From Clostridium bowmanii (GTDB lineage Bacteria; Bacillota; Clostridia; Clostridiales; Clostridiaceae), in contig NZ_JAHLDL010000043.1 in assembly GCF_018861315.1 (NCBI RefSeq), positions 1 through 32,590 of the forward strand: 32,590 bases of DNA, read 5' to 3'. Shown piece after piece: positions 7,679 through 15,437 of the stretch (positions are counted from its first letter, which is position 1; every line of letters begins with the position of its first letter). The notes beneath the pieces are model-generated. The model worked only from the letters and a program-made list of their open reading frames with translations, was not told the origin of the DNA and searched no databases. The translations under genes and the position numbers were made by a program.

Positions 7679-8683
7679 TTATATTGAATTTTTCTGAAGC
7701 TCCCAATAAATCAATTCATGGTCTCTATTTGTTTCTTTCATTCCCACTTTTTCTAATACATGTATAGATGGTAAATTATTTATTAAACAATCTGCTTTAA
7801 TTATATTTACATTCTTTTGAGAAAGAGCCCAATCTAAAATTTCACGTAATGCTTCTGTTGCAAATCCCTTACCGCTTTCTTTCTCTACTAAACCATAGCC
7901 TATTTCGAGCTCCTTCTTTTCATCAGGTTGTCCTTTAAATCCTATGTCCCCTATTATTTTCATAGTAGCTTTTTTTACAATCATCCAACAACCAAATCCA
8001 GTTGGAATGATTGATTTTTCTAAAGCCCTCTTAACCATAGGTAAAATGTCCTTAGTATCTTCTGTTGGCCAATTACTATCCGCTTTTAGTCCGAGCTTTT
8101 CAATTACCGTAGTACTCTCTTCAATAAGGGAGTTGGTTATATCTAAAGACATTGGTATTAATATTAATCTCTCCGTATTTAAATTACTTACACTCATTAT
8201 ATTCGGCCAATTTTCACTAACTTTATCTTCACCTTTATAATAATCCACCTTTTGGTCACTTTGGTATACTTCTTGATAAGGTAAAATATTTATTTTACCT
8301 GAATCAGGATACTCACAGATATCTAATCCATCATGAGTGCCTAAATCAAGAAATGTGCATGATGATTCTGTATGATTATATAGTTGATGAGCACCTTCAG
8401 GTCCAATTTCAAAAAATACAATATCACCTTTAATTAATTCCACAAATTCATTGGGTGTCCTAAGTGTAGCTTTTCCGGATAAGATTACAAATATCTCTTC
8501 TGAGTTTCTATGAAAATGATATGGGTAAGAATATTTACCTGCATCAAGAGATCTTACATCAAACTCTAAATGTTTTGATTTAACTATTTCTGATAACTTC
8601 TGACTTGTATGCCAAGAAAATTCTGGAATTGGTGATTGTCTGAGTTCAAATGATATGTTTTTTTCATTGAATATCTGTGCCAT
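7679..8683 (-). CDS. Cupin-GNAT fusion protein
   Basis: A single 334-residue frame joins two domains. Residues about 40-125 form a cupin, with metal ligands H56, H58, E62 and H99 in YPYHFHRNSEE and GPEGAHQL. Residues about 168-334 form a RimJ/RimL-type GNAT starting at LNTERLIL, with the EIGYGL strand, the acetyl-CoA loop ESGKGFATEA and the C-terminal NNLPSIHVLEKVGM. A Pro/Trp-containing linker (SENWPNIMSV) separates them. Each half resembles a complete stand-alone protein from this kind of gene array, so the fusion may have formed by deletion between neighbours. The cupin may bind a small ligand that the GNAT half modifies; this is inference. GGGGGAAATTTTAA precedes the ATG. Confidence 0.87.
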   Translation of the reverse strand: MAQIFNEKNISFELRQSPIPEFSWHTSQKLSEIVKSKHLEFDVRSLDAGKYSYPYHFHRNSEEIFVILSGKATLRTPNEFVELIKGDIVFFEIGPEGAHQLYNHTESSCTFLDLGTHDGLDICEYPDSGKINILPYQEVYQSDQKVDYYKGEDKVSENWPNIMSVSNLNTERLILIPMSLDITNSLIEESTTVIEKLGLKADSNWPTEDTKDILPMVKRALEKSIIPTGFGCWMIVKKATMKIIGDIGFKGQPDEKKELEIGYGLVEKESGKGFATEALREILDWALSQKNVNIIKADCLINNLPSIHVLEKVGMKETNRDHELIYWELQKNSI

Positions 8684-8728
8684 TTAAAATTTCCCCCTAT
8701 TTTTATATAACTCTTTGTGAAATGAAAG

Positions 8729-9556
8729 TTATACTTCAATTACCATCCCTGTTTTCAACTCATTTAAGTTGCTCATGGATTTACTTAAATAACTATAAGC
8801 TTTTTCACCAGTACAATGGCAAGTATAATACTTATTAACGTTGCTATTAATTAAATTGACTGAAAGATCATCTAAAAACACTTTAGAATTTGGATTTTTA
8901 ATATCCATTCTCATTAAATGAAATCCACCTATTACCGTAGTTAAATCGCAATCTATAAAATCTTTAGTTCTCTCAATTATATTAATAATACCTTTGTGAG
9001 CACATCCACAAAATAGACTATATTTTCTATTTTCATTAATCAACAGGTTTATCTCATGTTCAAAATCGTCTTTACCGATTGATTTATCACTAAAACTTTT
9101 TAATAACCTATCATTACCTTTAGGCTTTAGTTTATTGCCTTTAACATCACCAAATAAGATCAACTCATCATCTATTTTTAGCATTCCATCTACAAATACA
9201 AACCTATTATTATTTATTAGTGCTTTTTTTAAACCTATATTGTACTTAATAATTCCAAATATTTTTACAAGGTGACTATCAAATGCGCCCTTACCCATGT
9301 AAATTTTAGCTTTACTATTGAGTTTTAAAAATGTTTCTAGTCCACCACCATGATCATAATGCCCATGTGAAATCACTGCTATGTCTATCTCTTCCAATTT
9401 AACGCCTAACTTACTAGCATTGTATGCAAATGATTTATCTGTACCAGTATCGAATAATATCTTATGATTGGACGTTTCTATATACAATGATAAGCCATGC
9501 TTACATTTATATTCTTTTGAGATAGTCCTGTTTTCAAACAATGTTATAACTTTCAT
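8729..9556 (-). CDS. MBL-fold metallo-hydrolase, DHPS-like; separated from its ribosome site by the mobile element
   Basis: A 275-residue metallo-beta-lactamase-fold protein with the di-zinc motif HGHYDHGG (H64, H66, D68, H69) and downstream histidines in GCAHKGI, GGFHLM and CHCTGE. The order and the N-terminus MKVITLFENR match the branch often annotated as 7,8-dihydropterin-6-methyl-4-(beta-D-ribofuranosyl)-aminobenzene-5'-phosphate synthase-like; the true substrate is uncertain. No Shine-Dalgarno lies before the ATG at 9556: the base before it already belongs to the end of the mobile element. The missing site (AAGGAG, then AGATTA) is found beyond the other end of the element at 15592-15603, after the GNAT gene 15608-16168. 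Translation is therefore probably weak or lost at present. Confidence 0.9.
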   Translation of the reverse strand: MKVITLFENRTISKEYKCKHGLSLYIETSNHKILFDTGTDKSFAYNASKLGVKLEEIDIAVISHGHYDHGGGLETFLKLNSKAKIYMGKGAFDSHLVKIFGIIKYNIGLKKALINNNRFVFVDGMLKIDDELILFGDVKGNKLKPKGNDRLLKSFSDKSIGKDDFEHEINLLINENRKYSLFCGCAHKGIINIIERTKDFIDCDLTTVIGGFHLMRMDIKNPNSKVFLDDLSVNLINSNVNKYYTCHCTGEKAYSYLSKSMSNLNELKTGMVIEV

Positions 9557-9620
9557 AAATTATCTTTAGTGAGAGAGTGTATAACAAGTACCGAAACCCC
9601 ACTAAAATTCACTTCCTTTC
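9557..9620 (-). repeat. Left end of the mobile element (end copy A)
   Basis: The outer left end holds CTTTAGTGAG at 9564-9573 and an inverted CACTAAA at 9600-9606, then TTCACTTCCTTTC at 9608-9620. The whole arrangement recurs at 10520-10582. The paired inverted half-sites about 40 bases across look like recombinase-binding arms. The inner 13 bp match the right end in inverted orientation. Confidence 0.7.
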
Positions 9621-9699
9621 TTTTTATACCATTTTTTGTGTATAACATGTTAATAACTTTGTTGATAGTTCGTCATATAAGAATAATGCGAATTACTTT

Positions 9700-10254
9700 C
9701 TATTTAAATTTAGATAAAGAAAGAAACTCTCTTTCAAGAATTGAATATACGAATTCATCACACCATTCCTTGTGCCATAGTATACCTTCTCTTAGAAGAC
9801 CATCTCTATTCATACCAACCCTCTCCATTAGGTTCGATGATTTTTTATTATTAGCATTACAAAAACCCACTACCCTATGTGCATTAAGATTTTCAAAAAT
9901 ATGTTTCAATACTAATTTTACTGCTTCCGAGGCATATCCATTTCCCCAGTAATTAGTATGCAATACATATCCGATTTCCCATTCTCTATGCTCTTCCCAG
10001 TTGAGTTGTATATGTACTTCTCCTATTGGTACTTCTTCAGGAAGCAAATTAATAAGGAAAATGAAATGTTTACCTGCATTCTCTTTCATTTTAGATATTT
10101 TTTTATTATATTTTTCATATATTTGTTCCTCACTTGGTGGTTCTTCATCTTCGTCATAAAAATACACTAATGGCTCACTTGCCATTTTATACATAAAAAC
10201 TAAATCCTTTTGCTTTAGTTCTTTTAGTATCAATCTTTCACTTTTAATCTCCAT
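9700..10254 (-). CDS. GNAT acetyltransferase carried by the mobile element (RimJ/RimL-like)
   Basis: A 184-residue acetyltransferase with the SERLILKEL start, the PIGEVHIQL and EWEIGYVLH strands, the CoA loop YWGNGYASEA and the C-terminal signature NANNKKSSNLMERVGM followed by REGILWHKEWCDE. It belongs to the RimJ/RimL-type group that includes many small-molecule and antibiotic acetyltransferases. It is the only cargo of recognisable function in the element and lies between the two left-end copies (A and B). An AGGAGTGAT site precedes the ATG. The gene probably gives the element a selectable or detoxifying trait, but no substrate can be named. Confidence 0.87.
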   Translation of the reverse strand: MEIKSERLILKELKQKDLVFMYKMASEPLVYFYDEDEEPPSEEQIYEKYNKKISKMKENAGKHFIFLINLLPEEVPIGEVHIQLNWEEHREWEIGYVLHTNYWGNGYASEAVKLVLKHIFENLNAHRVVGFCNANNKKSSNLMERVGMNRDGLLREGILWHKEWCDEFVYSILEREFLSLSKFK

Positions 10255-10330
10255 TAAATATCACTCCTATCTATATTTAACATAACCATTTGGTACACTT
10301 TTTTATACGATAACGACCTAAGTAGTCTAA

Positions 10331-10519
10331 CTATTTATTCCTAATCATATTCATTATCTGTTCATAAATATCTTGCTCTGTATATTCATAAATATGTCCA
10401 TTTTCATCTGGTTCAGGTTCTTTACCGAACTTCTCAATGATAACTTCCTCAGCATCTTTAGGTATAGTTAAGAATGATTTTTCTCTTAAATTTTGTATAT
10501 ACTTTTTAGTAACAATCAT
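10331..10519 (-). CDS. Hypothetical 62-residue protein next to internal end copy B
   Basis: A small acidic protein starting MIVTKKYIQNLREK, with FLTIPKDAEEVII and a Glu/Asp-rich middle that ends in a predicted helix. I do not recognise a family. Its ATG sits directly against end copy B, exactly as the MBL gene's ATG sits against end copy A, and it likewise lacks a ribosome site. This suggests it was once the gene at the border of an earlier insertion and was then captured inside the element. Whether it is translated now is doubtful. Confidence 0.5.
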   Translation of the reverse strand: MIVTKKYIQNLREKSFLTIPKDAEEVIIEKFGKEPEPDENGHIYEYTEQDIYEQIMNMIRNK

Positions 10520-10582
10520 AAGTTTTCTTTAGTGAGTGTTGGTATATAATTACTCAAACTCACTAAATGTTCACTTCCTTTC
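10520..10582 (-). repeat. Internal copy of the element's left end (end copy B)
   Basis: TTTAGTGAG at 10528-10536 and the perfect inverse CTCACTAAA at 10559-10567 are followed by TTCACTTCCTTTC at 10570-10582, matching copy A at 9557-9620 in order, spacing and orientation. Even the adjoining CATAA is shared. The two copies are 963 bases apart and enclose the 62-residue gene and the GNAT gene. Confidence 0.7.
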
Positions 10583-10617
10583 CTTTAATTGCAAAATTGT
10601 ATTCTTATTGAACAAAA

Positions 10618-10800
10618 TTACCCCTTAGCTTTCCTATATTCACCATCTTTAAATTTTCCATTCAATACTTGCTTCCTTAATGTACTATCATTACAACTAA
10701 GTAGTTCAGAAGCTTCTTGAAGCGTAATCACCTCATTAATCAATTGATTATCTGGAATAAAACGAACCTGTTCTGATAATGTATTTTGCAATAATTTCAA
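10618..10800 (-). CDS. Excisionase-like helix-turn-helix protein, probably frameshifted near its end
   Basis: A short HTH protein with the pattern VITLQEASELLSCNDSTLRK followed by QVLNGKFKDGEYRK, typical of MerR-like excisionase DNA-binding domains. The start is uncertain: TTG at 10800 or 10791 after AAAGGAG, or GTG at 10818. The frame stops after RKAKG. Adding one G to the GGGG run there continues the frame as VILFNKNTILQLKERK to a TGA at 10571, which is how such domains normally continue (hydrophobic strand then helix). I infer a one-base loss. It sits downstream of the tnpC-like gene and upstream of end copy B, where an Xis-type directionality factor would be expected. Confidence 0.6.
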   Translation of the reverse strand: MKLLQNTLSEQVRFIPDNQLINEVITLQEASELLSCNDSTLRKQVLNGKFKDGEYRKAKG

Positions 10801-10813
10801 CACTCCTTTATAG

Positions 10814-10858
10814 TTCACGATTTCGTTACAACACTTTTATTGATTCACGAATACGTTA
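10814..10858. promoter_or_regulatory. Two 15-bp direct repeats 30 bp apart
   Basis: TTCACGATTTCGTTA (10814-10828) and TTCACGAATACGTTA (10844-10858) match at 13 of 15 positions and are spaced exactly 30 bases, about three helical turns. They lie just upstream of the HTH gene, so they are candidate binding sites for that protein or for TnpC. Confidence 0.5.
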
Positions 10859-10896
10859 TTTATTTAAGGATTTAATCTTATCTAACTGTTCTTTTA

Positions 10897-10922
10897 GTCT
10901 TTTATTTTCGTCTTTTATTTTC
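10897..10922. repeat. 13-bp tandem duplication in the tnpC-like gene
   Basis: GTCTTTTATTTTC occurs twice in tandem (10897-10909 and 10910-10922). The duplication shifts the frame at the end of the tnpC-like gene and truncates it. Confidence 0.85.
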
Positions 10923-11303
10923 GTCTTTTTGTTCTTCCATATCAACCAATTGAACAATTAGATTTTGTTTATCTTCTTTTAACTTTTTAACCTCTTCATA
11001 CAGTTTCTTTATTTTGTCTTCTTTAGCCTGTACTTTATCTTTTGGAGTTGCAACTGTGTCTCCACTTGTATTACTTTTCTCAATGGCTCTTAAACTCATT
11101 ATACGCTCTTTTAAGATGTCATTATTATATAATGTAGCCTTTGATACTCCTGCTTCTTCTGCAACAGTTTTAAAGTTGATTGCTTTAGTTTTAGAACGTT
11201 TTAACTTATCTATAGTTTTATTAACTTTTTCAATAGTTTCTTGGTTTTTCTTTTCTGAAAACTCTTTTAAACCTTGAGTATTTCTATTAGGCTTCTTTAC
11301 CAT
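10902..11303 (-). CDS. tnpC: TnpC-like HTH/coiled-coil protein of the element, C-terminus truncated
   Basis: A 133-residue basic protein. Residues about 18-75 hold a TetR-like HTH-type segment (NFKTVAEEAGVSKATLYNN), and the rest is a coiled coil rich in Lys and Glu (KVQAKEDKIKKLYEEVKKL). This matches the Tn554 TnpC type, an accessory protein that affects frequency and orientation of transposition. It overlaps the third recombinase by 17 bases, with GGAGG upstream, so the four genes are translationally coupled. A 13-bp tandem duplication changes the end to ENKRRK-stop; without it the frame would read ENKRLKEQLDKIKSLNK to a stop at 10856. About 11 coiled-coil residues are therefore lost. Confidence 0.75.
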   Translation of the reverse strand: MVKKPNRNTQGLKEFSEKKNQETIEKVNKTIDKLKRSKTKAINFKTVAEEAGVSKATLYNNDILKERIMSLRAIEKSNTSGDTVATPKDKVQAKEDKIKKLYEEVKKLKEDKQNLIVQLVDMEEQKDENKRRK

Positions 11304-12849
11304 TCATTTGCACCTCCAAACTATCTACAAGTGGCTTCAAATATTGGTGCTTAACAAATTGTCTTTGCCAATCTCTTTCTCTACCTAATTCCTTAAACCT
11401 TGTCATTTCTTTTTCCATAAGGTCTAATTCTTGTTTTAAAATAGGGTAGAATTTAACTTCAGTTATATAGTTAGGACAATTATAAAAGAAACATCCATCT
11501 CCATCAGAGCAATTACCCCTTCTAAAATCGTATAAACATACGCCTGTCGGCAACGGATTAAAACTCATTGATTTTGATATAGTTGAAACAATATCATCAA
11601 CTTCTTCTTCTGTTTTACCTCTGAATTGTTCGTCTAATTTACCTTTAATCTCTTTAGCTCGTAATCCTGCAATTTTAGAAGTAGGACTTAATATTATATC
11701 AGAATATATTTCCTTAACCTCTTCGTTCTTTAAAGTAAGGTAGTGTGTGGTCATTTCAATAGATACATGAGCAAATTGCTTCATAATATGTGCTATAGGT
11801 ACTTTCTGTTTTATAAGTTCTCTAACAAATGTTGCTCTAAATTGATGTGATTTTAAAGGATATAGTTGACCTTTGTTATCTCTTATATCCCAATCGCTTA
11901 TAAAATTATTCAATCTATTGCTCCAATTTCCAACTTTACTTACTGTAATACCACTTTTTTTAGAATTGCTTATAAACAATTCTTTAAATTTGCTATCTTG
12001 TCTTAATTTTTCTGTATATTTCTCAAGTTCTCCTATTGTACTTTTAACTAACTCATTTATAAAAACCCTATGTATTATAGGTTCTCCTTTTTCAGTTTTA
12101 CCTAAAGTAACTTCCATATAGTCATATCCATCACTTGTTGTATGAATACAACCATTTTTTATTGATAAAACTTCATTAATTCTTAACCCTGTTTGACTTT
12201 GAATTATTATCCCTGCCTTAGTTAATATATCTGTTTCTTTATTAAATGCAAAATAGAGTATTTTATCAAATACCTCTTCAGGTATTGGTTTAGTTTTTGT
12301 GTCTTTAACTGTCTTCTGGGATAGCCATAAATCCCACGAACCCATATCAGTAAATATATTAGTTTTAGGCACATTCCAACCTTTTATTTGACCTAATTTA
12401 ATAATTTCTTCTATTATAATGCAAATATTATATCCAGTATTATTTGAAATATTTGCCCCTTTATTATGATTTGTTTTAATAATATAATCTTCTTTTAACC
12501 ATATTGAAAAATTTAAAAATGTCTCTTTATCTATCTCTGAAAAACTTGTTATATTATTAATTTCAGCATATTTAATAAATGCAGGTAAACTTTTGTATAT
12601 TTTACCCCATACAGATTGTGGCTTAATTTGCCCTAATTTATGATAAGTGAATAATTTCACTGTATTCTTTAAATCTGCACTATTAATGTTATCAAACTTA
12701 ATTTTTTTTTGATTAGGTTTGAGCGTTTCAGCAGTTATAAAAGGTGATAAGTCCCATACATCATCAGTAAATTTAGAATTTCCAATGGTTATATTACTAT
12801 AATCTGTAGAATTAGTTATTACTTGTAATTGCAACTTCTCTATTGCCAT
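11287..12849 (-). CDS. Tyrosine recombinase, third of the element (TnpB-like)
   Basis: A 520-residue tyrosine recombinase. Catalytic residues are visible: R223 in TGLRINEV, H335-x-x-R338 in KSHQFRAT, H361 in QFAHVSIE and the nucleophile Y370 in TTHYLT. After the catalytic domain comes a cysteine cluster (C438, C447, C453, C458 in a GVCLYDFRRGNC..DGC..NC arrangement), probably a zinc site for DNA or partner binding. It overlaps the second recombinase by 38 bases and the tnpC-like gene by 17. It most resembles TnpB-type proteins, so the element has two TnpB-like recombinases rather than one. It would act with the other two at the element ends. Confidence 0.88.
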   Translation of the reverse strand: MAIEKLQLQVITNSTDYSNITIGNSKFTDDVWDLSPFITAETLKPNQKKIKFDNINSADLKNTVKLFTYHKLGQIKPQSVWGKIYKSLPAFIKYAEINNITSFSEIDKETFLNFSIWLKEDYIIKTNHNKGANISNNTGYNICIIIEEIIKLGQIKGWNVPKTNIFTDMGSWDLWLSQKTVKDTKTKPIPEEVFDKILYFAFNKETDILTKAGIIIQSQTGLRINEVLSIKNGCIHTTSDGYDYMEVTLGKTEKGEPIIHRVFINELVKSTIGELEKYTEKLRQDSKFKELFISNSKKSGITVSKVGNWSNRLNNFISDWDIRDNKGQLYPLKSHQFRATFVRELIKQKVPIAHIMKQFAHVSIEMTTHYLTLKNEEVKEIYSDIILSPTSKIAGLRAKEIKGKLDEQFRGKTEEEVDDIVSTISKSMSFNPLPTGVCLYDFRRGNCSDGDGCFFYNCPNYITEVKFYPILKQELDLMEKEMTRFKELGRERDWQRQFVKHQYLKPLVDSLEVQMNGKEA

Positions 12850-14275
12850 CTTGTAACTCCTCCAATCTTCTTATGATTTCTTTTAAAATCTCAGTAGTAG
12901 GTATGAAATGTTCTGCATAATGTTCGCCATATATATTACCTTCTATTTGATTTTCTAACTCTTTTAAATGGCTCTTATGAGCCTGTAAATACTCTGGAGT
13001 AGTAACATATCTACCACAAGTGTAGCACTTCTGCCTTTTAAGTAATCTATCGCAAATCTTTCCATCAGAACAAGGTTTAGTACAATATCCATCTTCCATT
13101 CTTGCTTTACTATCTTTGTTTTTATTAAACCATTTTAGTTCTTCATTATCAGTTATAATCGTTTCATCAACTTTGTTAATATTTCCGATAATGCCTATAT
13201 TTTTAAATACTTCAGCCCTTTCTTTGTCTTTAATATCAGCATAACTACGCTTGGTTGTTTCAGATGATGAATGTCCTAATACGTCTCTTATAACAGTTAT
13301 ATCAGTTCCTTTTGATAACATATCTGTAGCGAGTGTTCTTCTAAACTGGTGTGCTGTAAGGTTGTATAATACACCATTTGTATCTTTTATTTCATTGATT
13401 TTAATAAAGATATTAAACCATATTCCCATTGAAATTTGGGTTACTGTCATTATTTTCCTTATGTTTTTACCCTTGGCTACTTGATAGATAAATAAATTAT
13501 CTTTAACTTCATCATCTGACTGTTCTCTAAATTCTTTTTTACATTCAATTAACTTTTCTACTGCAATAGCACATTCATTAGTTATTGGCATTGGTTGCCT
13601 TTGCTTTCTGCTTTTATGGTCATACCAAGTTAATGTATAACCACTAATCAAATGTGGCTTAATACAATCAGTAGTTAATTTAAGCATATCTCCAATCCTC
13701 ATTCCTGTTGATTGAAGGATGATTATTCCATATTTGACATAGGGATTTTCCTCGTTTTTTAATGCTTTATTTATCTGAATTAACACTTCATCGGGGATGA
13801 AATCTATTTTAAGTTTTCTATTAATTCCTATATATTCATTACCTGTAAATATCTCTATCTTAGGTACATCATTAGGCATATGCAATTGACCCCAATGAAT
13901 AATTGCTTTTACTTTATCCAAATATATTTTTTGAGTTGCATATGTAAATGGCTTGTTAGTTTTGTCTGAGACACAGGTTTTAAGGTACGAAATAAATAAA
14001 TCACTATCATTATTTGTTAATTCTCTTAATGAATTTTTATTATTAATTATTAAGAAATCATTAAATAACTTTAGTCCACCATTGTCATCGTATAACTTTT
14101 TTAATGTCTTATTTCCCTCTTTATAATTTTTCCAAATATAAGTCTTGATAGTATTTTTAATACTATCACTTTCCATATAAGAAAAATCAAACTTAAATTT
14201 CTTTCTGAAATTCTGTGATTTGCCATCATTATCTATCAATTCCCACACATCATCTTTAGGCATATTAGTTATCAT
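12812..14275 (-). CDS. tnpB: Tyrosine recombinase, second of the element (TnpB-like)
   Basis: A 487-residue tyrosine recombinase. GGAGGTGG 5-7 bases before the ATG at 14275 supports this start. R193 lies in STGMRIGD, H309-x-x-R312 in AHQFRRTL, H335 in LGHSSSETT and the nucleophile Y345 in KRSYAD. A C-terminal cysteine cluster (C398, C402, C408, C417, C420, ending CYTCGRYV) follows the catalytic domain, as in Tn554-type TnpB. It overlaps the stop of the first recombinase by 11 bases, so translation is coupled. Tn554 TnpB is about 630 residues, so this is a shorter relative. Confidence 0.87.
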   Translation of the reverse strand: MITNMPKDDVWELIDNDGKSQNFRKKFKFDFSYMESDSIKNTIKTYIWKNYKEGNKTLKKLYDDNGGLKLFNDFLIINNKNSLRELTNNDSDLFISYLKTCVSDKTNKPFTYATQKIYLDKVKAIIHWGQLHMPNDVPKIEIFTGNEYIGINRKLKIDFIPDEVLIQINKALKNEENPYVKYGIIILQSTGMRIGDMLKLTTDCIKPHLISGYTLTWYDHKSRKQRQPMPITNECAIAVEKLIECKKEFREQSDDEVKDNLFIYQVAKGKNIRKIMTVTQISMGIWFNIFIKINEIKDTNGVLYNLTAHQFRRTLATDMLSKGTDITVIRDVLGHSSSETTKRSYADIKDKERAEVFKNIGIIGNINKVDETIITDNEELKWFNKNKDSKARMEDGYCTKPCSDGKICDRLLKRQKCYTCGRYVTTPEYLQAHKSHLKELENQIEGNIYGEHYAEHFIPTTEILKEIIRRLEELQDGNREVAITSNN

Positions 14276-15356
14276 CTGTACCACCTCCAATCAAAATACT
14301 TTTTCTCCAATAATCACCTAAACTATCTTCAAGGTACTTATTAGATATATGAGTATATTGTTGAGTTGTGGTTACATGTTCATGTCCTGCAATTATCCTA
14401 ACAACACTTATATCCATGCCATTCTCAACTAAATCTGTTATAAAGGTGTGTCTTAAATCATGGAAATTAAAGTATATTTTTATTTTTTCTTTTACAGTAT
14501 TAAATACTTCATAAATTCCTCTATAAGTTAATGGTTTCCCTAAATTTTGTTTTTGTTGAGATACAAATATATAACTATGTTCTGTATCAATGTTATTTCT
14601 TTCTTTCATTATGAAAGTGTCTATCTCTTGGAGTAAAGCCATTGGAATGTATAAGTTTCTTCTTTTTCCTTTTGACTTAATATTCTCTAATATTCCAAGT
14701 TCTTTTAAGGTATCTGGATAGGGTATATCTTCAATTTGTAGGTCTAAAACCTCACCAACTCTTGCTCCTGTAAGATACATTATTTTAAATATCAACTTAT
14801 CTCTCCAAGTTGGAAGAGTGTTTAGAAATACTTCTGCTTCATCATTTGGTACAAGTTTAAAAGTCCTTTTGCTTTCCTTAACCTTAAATATTGATTGTTT
14901 AGTCTTATTATCACTTCTTGCATGGTGCAAAAGGCTCTTAAACATATTAAACGGTCTATTAACATCATCCATTATAATAGGGTTGTTAATCTCTTTTACC
15001 ATTCCACAATACTTATAGAAGTTATATACTGTACTCAATATTCTATTTATAGTTCTCGCAGTTCTTTGACTTTCAGTATAAATATTAACTACGTTTTCCG
15101 TATCATTAGGTTCTCTAAGATACTCTACAAACTCACCTATAGTGTTAGGTGTAACCACATTATACTCATAACCTTTCTTATTCAAGAAGTCCCAGTATAT
15201 CTTCAAATCTGTTCCATTAGCCTTTAATGTATTTAATGCTCTATCTTTTAATCTTAGATATTTTAAGTAGTCATATACTGGCTTAACTATTCTCATTTTA
15301 TCATCTAATAGTATAACCATATCTTTTCCTTTGTTCTGTATTATACTTAATTCCAC
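14265..15356 (-). CDS. tnpA: Tyrosine recombinase, first of the element (TnpA-like)
   Basis: A 363-residue tyrosine recombinase, close to the 361 residues of Tn554 TnpA. An N-terminal SAM-like core-binding domain (about 25-125) is followed by the catalytic domain with R199 in TGARVGEV, a lysine near 229, H299-x-x-R302 in FHDLRHTF, H325 in AGHEHVTT and nucleophile Y334 in QQYTH. The start is a GTG with AGGAGG 10 bases upstream; an internal ATG 12 codons later, behind AAAGGAAAAG, is an alternative. It is first in the four-gene overlapping operon, served by the consensus promoter at 15409-15437. Confidence 0.9.
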   Translation of the reverse strand: MELSIIQNKGKDMVILLDDKMRIVKPVYDYLKYLRLKDRALNTLKANGTDLKIYWDFLNKKGYEYNVVTPNTIGEFVEYLREPNDTENVVNIYTESQRTARTINRILSTVYNFYKYCGMVKEINNPIIMDDVNRPFNMFKSLLHHARSDNKTKQSIFKVKESKRTFKLVPNDEAEVFLNTLPTWRDKLIFKIMYLTGARVGEVLDLQIEDIPYPDTLKELGILENIKSKGKRRNLYIPMALLQEIDTFIMKERNNIDTEHSYIFVSQQKQNLGKPLTYRGIYEVFNTVKEKIKIYFNFHDLRHTFITDLVENGMDISVVRIIAGHEHVTTTQQYTHISNKYLEDSLGDYWRKSILIGGGTDDN

Positions 15357-15408
15357 TTAGTAAGTACCTCCTATACATCCATCATATATCTAACAAGTTA
15401 TATCCCTT

Positions 15409-15437
15409 ATTATATAAGCATTACAACATGCTATCAA
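15409..15437 (-). promoter_or_regulatory. Sigma-A-type promoter of the recombinase operon
   Basis: On the minus strand TTGATA (15432-15437) and TATAAT (15409-15414) are separated by 17 bases, a near-perfect housekeeping promoter about 50 bases before the first recombinase start. The rest of 15357-15575 is a gene-free AT-rich leader inside the element. Confidence 0.8.

Noticed and set aside
7944-8240. 98-residue plus-strand reading frame within the cupin-GNAT gene
   Set aside because: Fully antisense to a two-domain gene with intact motifs; no start signal.
9569-9952. 127-residue plus-strand reading frame over the element's left end and GNAT gene
   Set aside because: It lies mostly antisense to a clear GNAT gene, has no ribosome site and shows no domain; it is a shadow frame.
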